A stretch of DNA of 64,000 bases from Palaeococcus ferrophilus DSM 13482 (GCF_000966265.1 NZ_LANF01000006.1:124001-188000), one strand, 5' to 3'. Counted from the stretch's first letter, positions 41,980 through 51,649 are shown. The notes: generated from the letters alone by a model not told the origin. Numbers and translations are program-made.

Positions 41980-43670
41980 AGGAAGCTGCCCCTGTAGAGG
42001 GGCCGCAGAGCAACCTCGAAACCGGCCACGGGCATCTCGAGGCCCCAGTTTTCCAAAACTAGGGGGTGTACCTCTCCTATGATACCTATCTCTTTTCCTT
42101 CAACCACCACTTTTCCAACCCTTCCGGGGATGAAGCTCGGGTGCTCAATCTCTTCAACCTCGTACTCAAAGCCGAGGTGCCTCATGAGCCCGTCTAGGAT
42201 TTCTTTGGCCTCGGTAAAGGTCACGCGCGGGTGCGCCAGAACCACCACAAGCCTGTCCTCGCTTCTCGTGAGGGTTTCGCACTCCTCGTCTATGAGCGTC
42301 GCCTTGCCCACCTCGAAGAGCCTCTGCGGGTACTCCTCGTGCGTATTCTGGCTCAGGAAATCCATCAACGACGGCAGCAGCCAGCTCCTTAGGGCGGACC
42401 ACTTCATGCTCACCGGGTTCTCTATCTCCACAAGCTCCCTGGCCGGAAAGAGTGGTTCCTTGAGGTTCATGCGCTCGAACTGGGCCTCCCTGTTGGTGAG
42501 GTTGAACGTCATGACCTCCTGCAAACCAAAGCCGGCCATGAGTTCCCTGATGGCTGTGATGAAGTCTTCGAAGTCCTCACCCCTGCCCTGGACAGCCAAT
42601 TTCGGCTCCTCAGGCTCAATCTCGTTGTAGCCGTAGGCTATGAGGACGTCCTCAAGAACGTCCCTCGCGTGCATTATGTCGTCGCGGAAGGCAGGATAGC
42701 GGAGCTTTGCCCTTCCGTCCTCAAGCTCGACCTCGTACATCATCCTCTCGAGGAGCTCCTTGATTTCCTCGTCGCTCAGCTCAAGGCCGGTGAGGTTCTT
42801 TATGTACTCGAGCTCGACCTCGAACTCCCTGGGCGTTAGGTCTGGCGTCTCTATCTCGAAGTCCGGATAGACTACTTTAACGCTCCTTATCTTCCCGCCG
42901 CGCTCCGCCAGAGCTGTAACGACGACATTGAGCGCTAAGAGGATCTTGTTCAGGTCCCAGCCGGTTATGTCAACGAAGACGTTTTTAGTCTCGGTGGTTA
43001 CCCTCCCCGTTATCTCCGAGTTGATTACCGGCGGCATGGAGAGCACTTTGCCCTCGCTGTCCACGAGGAGCGGATAGTAGGGCTTGTCCTTTATCAGGTG
43101 GCCGTACTCCTTCCCCTTCTCGTGCTTCTCAAGGATTTCCTCGAGCGCCATCTCCTCGTCGTAGCCAAGCGGAACAAACTTCTCGGTCTTCTCGGCCGCT
43201 CTGTAGTATACCGGCGGTTTAACCTTGTCGAAGTCAAAAACGCCTATCGCTACCTCCCTTCTTCTCCTCCCGAAGGTGAGCGCGACCTTCTCCTGCAGGT
43301 TTATCATCTGCTTCAGGGCCTCTTCGTCGAGTTGTAAGCCCTCGACGATGGCGTAGACACCGTAGGGCCTGATGTCCTTCAGCTTCTCGTCAACGTAAAC
43401 GACCACGTCGCTCTTTTTGACTTCGTACTCTGGCAGGCCCCTCTCCATACCGAGAGCCCACTTAACCTGTCTCGCAATCCCCTCGGCGCTCCAGAGGTCG
43501 GGCCTGTTGGTGTCCTTCGAGTCGGCCTTGAAGTAAACCTCGCCGTTCTCCTCCCAAACATCGTCGAGCTCGCATTTAGCGTAAAGGAACAGGTTCTCCC
43601 ATTCTTCGACCGTGAAGCTCTTCCCTATGAGTCTCTCGAGGTCGGACTTTGAGACATCGAACTTCGGCAT
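41976..43670 (-). CDS. pheT: Phenylalanyl-tRNA synthetase beta subunit
   Basis: 564 residues, archaeal/eukaryal-type beta chain. B3/B4 editing domain (near 130-270, with RRREVAIGVFDFDKV), B5 domain (VVYPDFEIETPDLTPREFEV...) and the C-terminal catalytic-like domain (ENPVSMKWSALRSWLLPSLMDFL). Needs the alpha subunit (PheS) for activity. pheS is not adjacent here: the region upstream of the ATG holds the divergent chemoreceptor gene. AGGTGTTTAA before the ATG. Confidence 0.97.
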   Translation of the reverse strand: MPKFDVSKSDLERLIGKSFTVEEWENLFLYAKCELDDVWEENGEVYFKADSKDTNRPDLWSAEGIARQVKWALGMERGLPEYEVKKSDVVVYVDEKLKDIRPYGVYAIVEGLQLDEEALKQMINLQEKVALTFGRRRREVAIGVFDFDKVKPPVYYRAAEKTEKFVPLGYDEEMALEEILEKHEKGKEYGHLIKDKPYYPLLVDSEGKVLSMPPVINSEITGRVTTETKNVFVDITGWDLNKILLALNVVVTALAERGGKIRSVKVVYPDFEIETPDLTPREFEVELEYIKNLTGLELSDEEIKELLERMMYEVELEDGRAKLRYPAFRDDIMHARDVLEDVLIAYGYNEIEPEEPKLAVQGRGEDFEDFITAIRELMAGFGLQEVMTFNLTNREAQFERMNLKEPLFPARELVEIENPVSMKWSALRSWLLPSLMDFLSQNTHEEYPQRLFEVGKATLIDEECETLTRSEDRLVVVLAHPRVTFTEAKEILDGLMRHLGFEYEVEEIEHPSFIPGRVGKVVVEGKEIGIIGEVHPLVLENWGLEMPVAGFEVALRPLYRGSFL

Positions 43671-43787
43671 TTAAACACCTCCCGGGGAGAGTAGAACTTT
43701 GGGTTTATCACTTTTTTGCCGTGAGTGACCGGCGCGCTTCCTGTGGAAACTACAATGGCAAAATTTCTGCATTAATGAACATCCAAA

Positions 43788-43798
43788 AAATATAAAAA
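43788..43798 (+). promoter_or_regulatory. TATA box of the chemoreceptor gene
   Basis: AAAAAATATAAAA lies about 70 bases before the chosen GTG start, predicting a leader of about 40-45 bases with GGGAGGGAGG. Confidence 0.45.
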
Positions 43799-43863
43799 TT
43801 CGTGGTTGTTTTACATTGCTGTTGGCGACTCTTTGGAAAGCTACCAATCAGGGAGGGAGGTCT

Positions 43864-46095
43864 GTGCAGTTCAAAAAGAAACTCTACGTGACCACACTCA
43901 CTTCACTCGCGATTCTCGTTGTCCTCATGCTTCTGCTCCAGATTTACGCGATTAATGGCCTCTCGGGGGACGTTGAAGCGAGCATGACGGCTTCCATGAA
44001 CGAGCACGCCACGAAGATTGCCCTCCTCGAGAGCGAGAAGTACGCGGAGAGAATAGAGAGGACAATGACGAACCTCAAAGTCCTAACCCGAGCAAACGCA
44101 CTCTCCATCGCAAGTATCTACGACAAGAAGGTGTTCGGTCTCAGCATCACGAGCACAAACATGTTCGACACGGAGGTTACAAAGCAGCTGACGGATTTAA
44201 AGGACTCAAATCCGAACATAATAAACGCCTACTACGCCACAGACGATGGAAAGCTCTTCATAGTGCCCCCCGCGGAGCTTCCCGATGACTACGACCCGAG
44301 GGAGAGCTCGTGGTACAGGGAGGCTTCCAAGGGCCACGACCTGTGGATTGAGCCGTACAAGGACAAGATAACCGGTAAAACCGTTATAACCTACGTCACG
44401 CCTGTGGAGGTCAACGGAAAGGTGAGGGGCGTTCTGGGCGTGGATCTCGACGTTTCGAGCATTATGGATGAGATAAAACGAACAAAAATCGGGAAGACGG
44501 GGTACATATACATAGTGAGCAAAAACGGCACCATCATCCTCCACCCGAACGAGGACTACGTGGGGAAGCTCAACATAAGGGAGGAGGCCGCACTCAAAGA
44601 ACTCGCGGATGCCGTGTTCTCGGGGAAGAATGAGGGCATAGTGACGTACACGTGGAAGGGCGTTGAAAAGGTGGCGGCGTTCTCAAAGAGCGGGACAACC
44701 GGGTGGGTGCTCGTGGCCACCGCCCCTAAAAACGAGCTCGTGGAGGACATCGTGCAGTCCATTGAGAGCGCAAAGTCAAGGGCGAACCACGTTCTCCTCC
44801 TGGCTCTTCTCGTTGGCCTGTTCACGGCCATGACCGTGGCTTTTATCAACATGAAGCTCCTAAACTCCACCCTAAAGCCCATCTCCCAGCTCACCCGGGC
44901 GGCCGAGTTAATAGCGGAGGGCCGTCTCACGGAGGCCAAGAAGCTCGTGGGCCGCATCAGGTACGGCGAGGAGGGGGACGAAATAGGCAAGCTCCTCAAC
45001 GCCTTCCGGGCCATCAGTGAGGACGTGATAAGCACACTCAATGGTGTTATAGACAAGCTGGACGCCATGGCGAGGGGTGAGCTCAACCACAGTATAGACG
45101 AGGAGGCGAAGGGGGACCTCAGGGAAATCGTTAAGGCCCTGCGTGAGACGTCCGAACAGATGAGGGAACTCATAGGCAACATCGTCGAGGTCGGGTACGA
45201 GATAGACAGGAGGGCAAAGGTTCTCACGAGCGTCGCCAACGACGTTAGTGAATCCATCACCCAGGTTAACGAGGCGGTTCAGCAGGTGAGCATTGAGGCC
45301 CAGAGGCAGCAGGAGAACATAAACGAGATAACCGAGGGAGTAAGGCTTGTCGCGGACGTGAGCGTGGAGACCGTGAACACGATGAGGGAGTTCGAGAGGG
45401 CCCTCGGCGAGGTCGTTAGCACGGCGGAGGAAGGGAGGGCCAGCAGCGAAATTTCCGCGAAGCAGCTTCAGAGCATGAAGGAGACGATGCGCTTCATAGA
45501 GGAGGCGGTGAGTGCCGTCAACGAGATGAGCAGGAGCATCGGTGAAATTACAAATACCATCGGAAATATAGCGGAACAGACGAACCTCCTTGCGCTCAAC
45601 GCGGCTATCGAAGCGGCAAGGGCTGGTGAGGCCGGCAGGGGCTTCGCAGTCGTTGCCCAGGAGATCAGGAACCTCGCCGAGGAGAGCAAGAAGGCAGCCG
45701 ACAACATCAACGACATCATAGGGCGCATGACCCAGAAGGTGGAGAACGCCGTTGGTGCCACAAAGGAGGGGGTGGCGGCGGTCAACAACTCCACCAGGAC
45801 ACTTGAGGAGACCATAAACTACCTCTCAGGAATAGCGGACATGATAAGCCACCTGGGAAGCAGAACCGGCGAAATAGAGGAGAAGATGCTCAAAATGCAG
45901 CACGAGGTGGAGGAATCACTCCGCGCCCTTGAGAATCTCGCTGCCTCGGCTGAGGAGACCACTGCCTCGGCTGAGGAGGTCAGCTCCGCCGTTGAGGAGC
46001 AGACAGCAGCTATAGAGGAGCTGAAGAGGGCCACGGAGGAACTCAAGGCTATTGCAGACGGTCTGAGAGAGAGCGTTCAGCGGTTCCGGCTTTAG
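43864..46095 (+). CDS. Methyl-accepting chemotaxis protein with dCache sensor
   Basis: 743 residues. Membrane segment 1 near 8-30, extracellular double-Cache domain (EPYKDKITGKTVITYVTPVEVNGKVRGVLGVDLD, then TGYIYIVSKNGTIILHP), membrane segment 2 near 297-317, HAMP to about 375, then the cytoplasmic coiled-coil with the hairpin tip EQTNLLALNAAIEAARAGEAGRGFAVVA. Signals to CheA; no che genes here. The GTG 43864 is preferred for GGGAGGGAGGT upstream; the frame opens at 43816. Confidence 0.92.
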   Translation: MQFKKKLYVTTLTSLAILVVLMLLLQIYAINGLSGDVEASMTASMNEHATKIALLESEKYAERIERTMTNLKVLTRANALSIASIYDKKVFGLSITSTNMFDTEVTKQLTDLKDSNPNIINAYYATDDGKLFIVPPAELPDDYDPRESSWYREASKGHDLWIEPYKDKITGKTVITYVTPVEVNGKVRGVLGVDLDVSSIMDEIKRTKIGKTGYIYIVSKNGTIILHPNEDYVGKLNIREEAALKELADAVFSGKNEGIVTYTWKGVEKVAAFSKSGTTGWVLVATAPKNELVEDIVQSIESAKSRANHVLLLALLVGLFTAMTVAFINMKLLNSTLKPISQLTRAAELIAEGRLTEAKKLVGRIRYGEEGDEIGKLLNAFRAISEDVISTLNGVIDKLDAMARGELNHSIDEEAKGDLREIVKALRETSEQMRELIGNIVEVGYEIDRRAKVLTSVANDVSESITQVNEAVQQVSIEAQRQQENINEITEGVRLVADVSVETVNTMREFERALGEVVSTAEEGRASSEISAKQLQSMKETMRFIEEAVSAVNEMSRSIGEITNTIGNIAEQTNLLALNAAIEAARAGEAGRGFAVVAQEIRNLAEESKKAADNINDIIGRMTQKVENAVGATKEGVAAVNNSTRTLEETINYLSGIADMISHLGSRTGEIEEKMLKMQHEVEESLRALENLAASAEETTASAEEVSSAVEEQTAAIEELKRATEELKAIADGLRESVQRFRL

Positions 46096-46146
46096 GCCGG
46101 GCCAACTTTTATATAATTCCTCCCCCACTTTTTTCGGGGGATTGGA

Positions 46147-46947
46147 GTGGAGAGGGTTGCCCTCAAAGTGGCCTACGATGGGAGTGCCTTCTACGGGTTC
46201 CAGCGTCAGCCCGGGCTTAGGACGGTGGAGGGAGAGATTCTAAGGGCCCTCACGAGGGTGGGAATTATAGAGGACGCGAAGAGCGCGAACTTCAGGGGGG
46301 CATCCCGAACGGACAGGGGCGTGAGCGCCCTCGGAAACGTCGTGGCTTTTGATACCGAACGGCCGGAACTAACACTCCCGAGGATTCTCAACCACCACCT
46401 CAGGGATGTGTGGGTCGTAGGAAGGGCCGTTGTCCCCCCCGAGTTCAACCCCCGCTACGCCTCGAGGGGAAAGACCTACCGCTACTACGTGGCCGGTGAG
46501 GTTGACATGGCCGCCCTCCGGGAATGTGCTTCTCTATTCGTGGGGAGGCACGATTTCAGCAACTTCGCCAGGCTTGAGAAGCACAAGAACCCCGTGAGGA
46601 CGATAAAATCAATCGAGGTACTCCAAGAGGGCCCGGTGACAGTGCTCGAGTTCAGGGGGGAGAGCTTCCTCTGGGAGATGGTGAGGCGCATCACGACGGC
46701 CCTCCTCCTTTGCTCGAGGGGAGAACTCTCTACAGGTGAAGTGAGGGCGATGCTCAACCGCGAGGTCGAGAAAAAGCTCCCGCCGGCCCCACCTGAAAAC
46801 CTCGTGCTCTGGGAGGTCGAGCTTCCGGGAGTCACCTTCGAGATGGGGAGTGAGGCAAGGGAGAAAATCGAAAGGGACTTCTTCGAGAGGTACGCCCGCG
46901 CGGCCGTTAGGGCGGCGTTATTCAGCGACTTTTTGCGCGCTTTTTAG
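46147..46947 (+). CDS. truA: tRNA pseudouridine synthase TruA
   Basis: 266 residues. Catalytic Asp in FRGASRTDRGVSALGNVVAF; LKVAYDGSAFYGFQRQPG at the N-terminus and RYYVAG, GRHDFSNFAR are the family blocks. Forms pseudouridine at 38-40 of tRNAs. GTG start 46147 with GGGGGATTGGA upstream. Its end overlaps the convergent helicase gene by 26 bases. Confidence 0.96.
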   Translation: MERVALKVAYDGSAFYGFQRQPGLRTVEGEILRALTRVGIIEDAKSANFRGASRTDRGVSALGNVVAFDTERPELTLPRILNHHLRDVWVVGRAVVPPEFNPRYASRGKTYRYYVAGEVDMAALRECASLFVGRHDFSNFARLEKHKNPVRTIKSIEVLQEGPVTVLEFRGESFLWEMVRRITTALLLCSRGELSTGEVRAMLNREVEKKLPPAPPENLVLWEVELPGVTFEMGSEAREKIERDFFERYARAAVRAALFSDFLRAF

Positions 46948-48334
46948 ACTTCTTCTCCCCGATTCCGAACTCATTCATTAGGGCCCTGTCGTAGTATTTG
47001 CCGTAGTAGCCGAGGAGGGCCTTCTGGCGCTCTATGAAGTGCGTGAAGAGCAGCGGGTCATCGTCAAGCACATCAACGATAACCGCGTTTTTCCCGTTTT
47101 TCGGTCTTAAGGCGCGCCCTATCGTCTGTATCGTCATGACGTCGCTTTTCCCACCACCGGCGAGGATTATAGCCGATATCTCGGGTATGTCCACGCCCTC
47201 CTTGAGGAGCGTGGAGACGAGTACGTTTATCTCGCCGTTTCTGTAGGCCTCGAGTATCTCCCACCTGTTCGGCGTTTGGGAGCTCAGGAACTCCGCGTTA
47301 ACCCCGTGCTCCTTAAGCATCTTCACGAGCTCCTCACCGTGCTCTATCCTCTTAACGTCTATCAGAACGCGATGACCCTTCTTCGCGAGCCTTACAGCTT
47401 CGCTGACTATGGCCCTGTTCCTCTCGTGGTGGTTCATCACCATCTCCTCGTAGAACTCCTTGTAACGCTCGCTGAAGGGAACCTTCTCGCTCTCGTAGCG
47501 GAGCACCTTAAAGCGCGGCCTCGCGAGGAAGCCCTCCTTTATGAGCGTGTCTGCCCTTATCTCGTAGATGATGGGTCCTATTGCACCCTCAATCTTTATC
47601 TCCTCCCCCTTAACGCGCCTCCACGGTGTGGCCGAGAGCCCGAAGCGGTACTTCTGGGGGAGGCTCATGCCGAGCTCAAAGAACTTCTCGGCGGCGGAAG
47701 TGCGGTGGCACTCGTCGAACATGACAACGCCGTAGTCGAGTGAGAGCTTATCAACGCCCCTCGAAAGCAGCGTCTGGATCATGGCCACAGTTACGGGCCT
47801 CTCCTCCCAGTTGTTGTCCCCCACTATGCCCGGTTTAACCCCGAGAACGCGCTCCACCTGCTCCGCCCACTGGTAGAGGAGCTCCTTGGTGTGGACGATT
47901 ATGAGCGATGAGATGTTCAGCTCGTGGATGATTCTGAGACCAACTATGGTCTTACCGCTCCCCACGGGGAGGGCAAGAACACCCATGCCGGCCTTTAGGG
48001 CCTTCTTAACACCCCTCTGCTGGTAGGGCCTTAGCTTTATCTCCTCGTTCCATTCCCCGTTTATTGGGACGCCCTTAACGGTCCTCTCGTCCCTGACGCG
48101 CACCCTTATTCCCTTCTCCCTGAAGAACTCCCTCACCCGCGGTATCACCCCCACGGGCAGGGCACGCTCATAGGGGTCGTATATCGTTTCGGCCCTTTTC
48201 CACTTCCCAAAATCGCGCTTGTACGTTAGAAGGTTCTCAATGAGAAAGTAAGCCTTGGGGGGAGCGTTCACGATGTACGCTCTCGCGCTCCCGTCAGGTA
48301 TGCGGAGGGTGATGGTGTTCGTCACGGTGTTCAT
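46922..48334 (-). CDS. XPB/Rad25-like superfamily 2 helicase
   Basis: 470 residues. RecA domain 1: LRPYQQRGVKKAL (Q-like), LALPVGSGKTIVGLRI (motif I), VMFDECHRTSA (DECH), FGLSATPWRRV (motif III); domain 2: STLLKEGVDIPEISAIIL (motif V) and QTIGRALRPKNGKN (motif VI). N-terminal 90 residues look like the XPB damage-recognition domain. Such helicases act in repair or transcription; often paired with Bax1, not seen next to it. Lys/Arg-rich C-terminus. Confidence 0.9.
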   Translation of the reverse strand: MNTVTNTITLRIPDGSARAYIVNAPPKAYFLIENLLTYKRDFGKWKRAETIYDPYERALPVGVIPRVREFFREKGIRVRVRDERTVKGVPINGEWNEEIKLRPYQQRGVKKALKAGMGVLALPVGSGKTIVGLRIIHELNISSLIIVHTKELLYQWAEQVERVLGVKPGIVGDNNWEERPVTVAMIQTLLSRGVDKLSLDYGVVMFDECHRTSAAEKFFELGMSLPQKYRFGLSATPWRRVKGEEIKIEGAIGPIIYEIRADTLIKEGFLARPRFKVLRYESEKVPFSERYKEFYEEMVMNHHERNRAIVSEAVRLAKKGHRVLIDVKRIEHGEELVKMLKEHGVNAEFLSSQTPNRWEILEAYRNGEINVLVSTLLKEGVDIPEISAIILAGGGKSDVMTIQTIGRALRPKNGKNAVIVDVLDDDPLLFTHFIERQKALLGYYGKYYDRALMNEFGIGEKKSKKRAKSR

Positions 48335-48513
48335 GGCGAATCAAAATAAACTCTCTTCCTTATCCCTTTAAATACCTTTTGTGCGGGAGTGAAAATACTT
48401 CGATTTCCCGGAGATTCTGGGAAATAATTTCGGACGGGCATTTACAAAAAATTCCAGCAAGTTTTTTAACCATAAAACCTTTCACATATCTGAAAGCTTA
48501 TGGAGGGCTGAGA

Positions 48514-49242
48514 ATGGGAGTGGAGAAGGTTCCGAAGTACGACATACCCACGAAAAAGGTTGATTACGTTTTTATTGAGCTCGATAAGATGAAACCTCAC
48601 GAGCAGCTCGTTCAGAAGGAGCTTGAGGCCTTTATCGAGAGCGTCACCGGCTCCGGAATATTCTGGAAGCCCATGCTCCTCGCGAAGGTTCCCGGTGAGG
48701 ACATGTACCTCATCGTTGACGGCCACCACCGCTGGGCCGGCCTCCAGAAGCTCGGCGCCAAGAAGGCCCCGTCAGTTATTCTCGACTACTTCAGCGACGA
48801 CGTCAAGGTATACACCTGGTACCCGGCCTTCAAGGGCGACCTCAACGAGGTTCTCGAGAGGCTCAAGAAGGAAGGCCTTGAGGTCATCGAGGACCCTGAG
48901 GCCGAGGAGAAGGCCGAGAGGGGCGAGATAGCCTTTGCCCTTGTCGGCGAGAAGAGCTTCGCCATACCCGGTTCCCTTGAGGAACAGAAGAAGGTCAGCA
49001 AGGTTCTCGACGAGATGAGCGTTGAGGGCAAGATAGAGCTCATCTACTACGGCCTCAAGGAGGACGCCAGGGAGGACATGGGCAAGGGTGAGATTAACTA
49101 CGTCTTCATCAGGAAGGCCCCGAGCAAGGAGGAAGTTATGGAGCTCGTGAAGAGGGGAGAGGTTTACTCCCCGAAGACCACCAGGCACGTCCTTCCCTTC
49201 AACCCGGACAAGATCGATGTGAAGCTCGAGGAGCTCTTCTGA
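48514..49242 (+). CDS. serK: ADP-dependent L-serine kinase (SerK)
   Basis: 242 residues of ParB/Srx fold: VDGHHRWAGLQKLGAKKAPSV is the nucleotide-phosphate motif. The T. kodakarensis homologue phosphorylates free serine using ADP, feeding the route to cysteine via O-phosphoserine. An upstream conserved Glu region (KMKPHEQLVQKELEAFIE) fits the catalytic base segment. GGAGGGCTGAG before ATG 48514; the open frame to 48379 lacks a site. TATA-like TTTTTTAACC about 45 bases upstream. Confidence 0.88.
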   Translation: MGVEKVPKYDIPTKKVDYVFIELDKMKPHEQLVQKELEAFIESVTGSGIFWKPMLLAKVPGEDMYLIVDGHHRWAGLQKLGAKKAPSVILDYFSDDVKVYTWYPAFKGDLNEVLERLKKEGLEVIEDPEAEEKAERGEIAFALVGEKSFAIPGSLEEQKKVSKVLDEMSVEGKIELIYYGLKEDAREDMGKGEINYVFIRKAPSKEEVMELVKRGEVYSPKTTRHVLPFNPDKIDVKLEELF

Positions 49243-49318
49243 AGGCCCCGCGCCTTCTCTTTCTTCCACACCCGATGCCCTTTTATTCTCTCCCGCCAAT
49301 CTTCCCAAGGTGGTGGAG

Positions 49319-49567
49319 ATGCTCTTCAAGAAGAGGGGGACGTTTACGGTCGAAGATGCCCAGAGGGTAATAGAACTCGCCAGCGAAGAGAACGAGCGCG
49401 AAATCATCGTGATGTGCGAGGTTATAGAGGAGGAGGCGCGCAGAAGACTATGGGACTACGCCAGGGGAGTCGAGCTGATGGCCGACCTCACGGGGGAGAA
49501 GAGGAAGGTGAGGGTGGAGATACTTGAGGGCTACGTGAGCGACCACGTGAGGGGAGTTGAGCTGTGA
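49319..49567 (+). CDS. Small hypothetical protein coupled to trmY
   Basis: 82 residues, mostly helical and charged ([21 protein letters not shown], then [19 protein letters not shown]) with a final strand-like part. Family unknown to me; the conserved look suggests a true protein. ATG 49319 has AAGGTGGTGGAG upstream. The stop overlaps the trmY start by 4 bases, so it is the first gene of that operon. Confidence 0.7.
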   Translation: MLFKKRGTFTVEDAQRVIELASEENEREIIVMCEVIEEEARRRLWDYARGVELMADLTGEKRKVRVEILEGYVSDHVRGVEL

Positions 49568-50169
49568 GGACGTTCATAATCAAGGCCAATGAGGCACACA
49601 CGAAGGCCGATTTCAGCCTCTCCGACCTTCCCGGAACGAGCGGCAGGATAGACCTGTTATGTCGCGCGCTCAACGCTGCCTTCATGCTCTCCCACGGCTT
49701 CAGGAAGAGCGTGAGGGTGTGGCTCAACCTCAACGGCCCGCCTAACCCTCCAAAGACCATCCGCTTCGAGGGGCCGCGCCTCAAAGTACGCCTCAACCCG
49801 GACGAGAGGAGCACGGCAAAGCTCATAGCGAAGGCACTGAAGGGGGGCGAAGGCCTCAGGGAGCCGGTCAAAGAGGTCGAAGTACTCCCCGGCCTCTACG
49901 TGAGCAACATGACGTTCGAGGACGTGGTTAGGAGAACACTGAAGGAGGCGAGGCTCTTCCACCTCCACGAGAACGGGAGGGATATCTCGGATGTAAGCTT
50001 TGGGGGAAACGTCGCCTTCGTCCTCGGAGACCACATAGGGCTCAGCGAAGAGAACGAGCGGTTTTTGGACGGCATCTCAGAGCGCATAAGCGTCGGCCCA
50101 AAGGTTTATTTAACCTCCCACGTCATCTCCTACGTGAACATCACCCTCGACAGGCTCCGCCTGGGATGA
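49564..50169 (+). CDS. trmY: tRNA pseudouridine(54) N1-methyltransferase
   Basis: 201 residues of the SPOUT class specific to archaea (COG1901). Blocks: [41 protein letters not shown] (SAM knot) and the C-terminal [12 protein letters not shown]. Forms m1-pseudouridine 54 in archaeal tRNAs. It starts by GTG overlapping the previous gene's TGA. Confidence 0.93.
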   Translation: MRTFIIKANEAHTKADFSLSDLPGTSGRIDLLCRALNAAFMLSHGFRKSVRVWLNLNGPPNPPKTIRFEGPRLKVRLNPDERSTAKLIAKALKGGEGLREPVKEVEVLPGLYVSNMTFEDVVRRTLKEARLFHLHENGRDISDVSFGGNVAFVLGDHIGLSEENERFLDGISERISVGPKVYLTSHVISYVNITLDRLRLG

Positions 50170-50228
50170 GGAGAACTCCCTGGACTGAGCCGTGATGAAG
50201 ACCGGTTTTCCGACCCGGAGGTGAACGT

Positions 50229-51023
50229 ATGGCGATTTACTTCATAGGTCTGGGCCTCTACGACGAGAAGGACATAACCCTCAAGGGCCTCGAGACTGCG
50301 AGAAAGTGCGATGCAATCTTTGCGGAGTTCTACACCTCCCTCTTAGCGGGAACCACCATAGAGAAGGTGGAGGAGCTCATAGGAAAGCCAATTAGACGGC
50401 TGAGCAGGGAAGAGGTCGAGCTCCACTTCGAGAGGATCGTGCTGAGCGAGGCGAAGGACAAAGACGTGGCCTTCCTCACAGCTGGCGATCCAATGGTGGC
50501 AACAACTCACTCCGATTTGAGACTGAGGGCAAAGGAGATGGGGGTGGAAAGCTACGTCATCCACGCCCCGAGCATCTATTCCGCGATAGCGATAACCGGC
50601 CTGCACATCTACAAGTTCGGCAAGAGTGCCACCGTTGCATATCCCGAGAAGAACTGGTTCCCCACGAGCCACTACGACGTGATAAGGGAGAACAAAGAAC
50701 GCGGGCTCCACACGATGCTCTTCCTCGACATTAAAGCCGAGCAGAACCGCTACATGACCGCCAACGAGGCGATGGAGATACTCCTCCAGGTCGAGAAGAT
50801 GAAAAGGGAGGGCGTTTTCACAGAGGAGACGCTCGTGGTTGTTTTAGCCAGGGCCGGCTCGCTCAACCCGACGCTAAGGGCGGGCTACGTCAGGGACATG
50901 CTAAAGGAGGACTTCGGAAGACAGCCGCACGTCATGGTCGTCCCCGGGAGGCTCCACATAGTTGAGGCGGAGTATCTGGTGGGGTTCGCGGGGGCGCCGA
51001 GGGAGATACTGGAGGATGTTTGA
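50229..51023 (+). CDS. dphB: Diphthine synthase
   Basis: 264 residues, SAM-dependent methylase of EF-2 diphthamide synthesis. FIGLGLYDEKDITLKGLETA, VAFLTAGDPMVATTHSDLRLRA and TLVVVLARAGSLNP are the signature blocks of Dph5/DphB. CGGAGGTGAACGT upstream. Monocistronic; tRNA-Val follows. Confidence 0.96.
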   Translation: MAIYFIGLGLYDEKDITLKGLETARKCDAIFAEFYTSLLAGTTIEKVEELIGKPIRRLSREEVELHFERIVLSEAKDKDVAFLTAGDPMVATTHSDLRLRAKEMGVESYVIHAPSIYSAIAITGLHIYKFGKSATVAYPEKNWFPTSHYDVIRENKERGLHTMLFLDIKAEQNRYMTANEAMEILLQVEKMKREGVFTEETLVVVLARAGSLNPTLRAGYVRDMLKEDFGRQPHVMVVPGRLHIVEAEYLVGFAGAPREILEDV

Positions 51024-51059
51024 GAGGTTTGGGCCCTACGGGGGCCACCCTCCAAAAAC

Positions 51060-51067
51060 TTTATAAG
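51060..51067 (+). promoter_or_regulatory. TATA box of tRNA-Val
   Basis: TTTATAAG about 33 bases before the mature 5' end. Placement is right for an archaeal tRNA promoter with a short leader. Confidence 0.6.
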
Positions 51068-51099
51068 CCTGAGCCGGAAAAAGAAGGTTGCGTTGGGCT

Positions 51100-51177
51100 G
51101 GGCCCGTGGTCTAGACTGGTTATGACGTCGCCCTCACACGGCGAAGGTCCGGGGTTCGAATCCCCGCGGGCCCACCA
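51100..51177 (+). tRNA. tRNA-Val (anticodon CAC)
   Basis: 78 bases including CCA. Acceptor GGGCCCG/CGGGCCC with discriminator A. Anticodon stem TCGCC/GGCGA encloses CTCACAC, giving CAC (reads GUG). T arm CGGGG-TTCGAAT-CCCCG. No intron. Its 3' side borders a long non-coding repeat array, so it may be the anchor of an old integrated element; I see no second copy of the tRNA 3' end in the window. Confidence 0.97.
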
Positions 51178-51181
51178 GTAC

Positions 51182-51205
51182 AAACTTCGCCTGCGCGAAG
51201 TTTGA
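51182..51205 (+). repeat. Small hairpin directly after tRNA-Val
   Basis: CAAACTTCGC and GCGAAGTTTG are perfect inverted copies around a 4-base loop. A degenerate relative, CAAACTTTGC...AAAGTTTG with a second stem, occurs at about 52120-52160 before module 4. Both precede a GTTTGATCAAGGTTCGT arm. Confidence 0.8.
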
Positions 51206-51214
51206 TCAAGGTTC

Positions 51215-51451
51215 GTAGCTCTTTGCCAGAATGCTAATTCTACGCGATTTTTCCTGTCGAAAGACTATTTTTGAAAGCGAGAACTCTTAAATTTGTCCCA
51301 TTAACGCGTGTTTAGCTCTAAATCGGCGCTCACAGGGCGCCAAAAGGAAGAAAACACTTTTTCAAAAAGCTCCCCCCGCCGGTTCTCATTCAAAAATAAG
51401 CACTTACACAGCAAAAAATCCCGAATAAAAACCCTTCCTGAGAAGAGCTAC
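51215..51451. repeat. Nested-hairpin module 1
   Basis: Four nested stems about one axis: outer GTAGCTCTT 51215-51223 / AAGAGCTAC 51443-51451 (perfect); 51243-51257 / 51408-51423; 51264-51284 / 51382-51400; inner GTGTTT 51308-51313 / AAACAC 51352-51357; centre GGCGC 51325-51329 / GCGCC 51337-51341. No coding frame accounts for it. Homologous in plan to modules 2-4. Confidence 0.8.
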
Positions 51452-51461
51452 AAACTTTTTA

Positions 51462-51498
51462 GTGAAGCTTTTGGAAAAAGCTTCAGCGCTGGCGGAAG
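51462..51498. repeat. Linker repeat copy 1
   Basis: GAAGCTTTTGGAAAAAGCTTC hairpin (positions 51463-51484) followed by AGCGCTGGCGGAAG. Near-identical to copy 3 at 51950-51986. The short ORFs in this area are readings of this repeat, not genes. Confidence 0.85.
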
Positions 51499-51531
51499 AG
51501 GAGTATGAGATTCTAACAAGCAAGTTTTTAA

Positions 51532-51649
51532 GCGGGTTTACTCCCTAACCTGCTGATTTGGCAGGATTTCCTCATAGTATAGTGCCCAAGGGCACTAAAA
51601 AGAAAGTTCGAAATCACAATTTGCGAATGAGTTTAGAGAGTAAACCCGC
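51532..51649. repeat. Nested-hairpin module 2
   Basis: Outer stem 51532-51548 / 51633-51649 (16 of 17 pairs), inner GATTTC 51565-51570 / GAAATC 51610-51615, central palindrome AGTGCCCAAGGGCACT 51581-51596. The bases flanking the centre (CATAGTAT before, AAAAAGAAAG after) match those of module 3. Confidence 0.82.

Noticed and set aside
51160-51177. tRNA-Val 3' end as an att site of an integrated virus or plasmid
   Set aside because: No tyrosine integrase gene, and I found no second copy of the tRNA 3' end downstream within the window; left only as a possibility.
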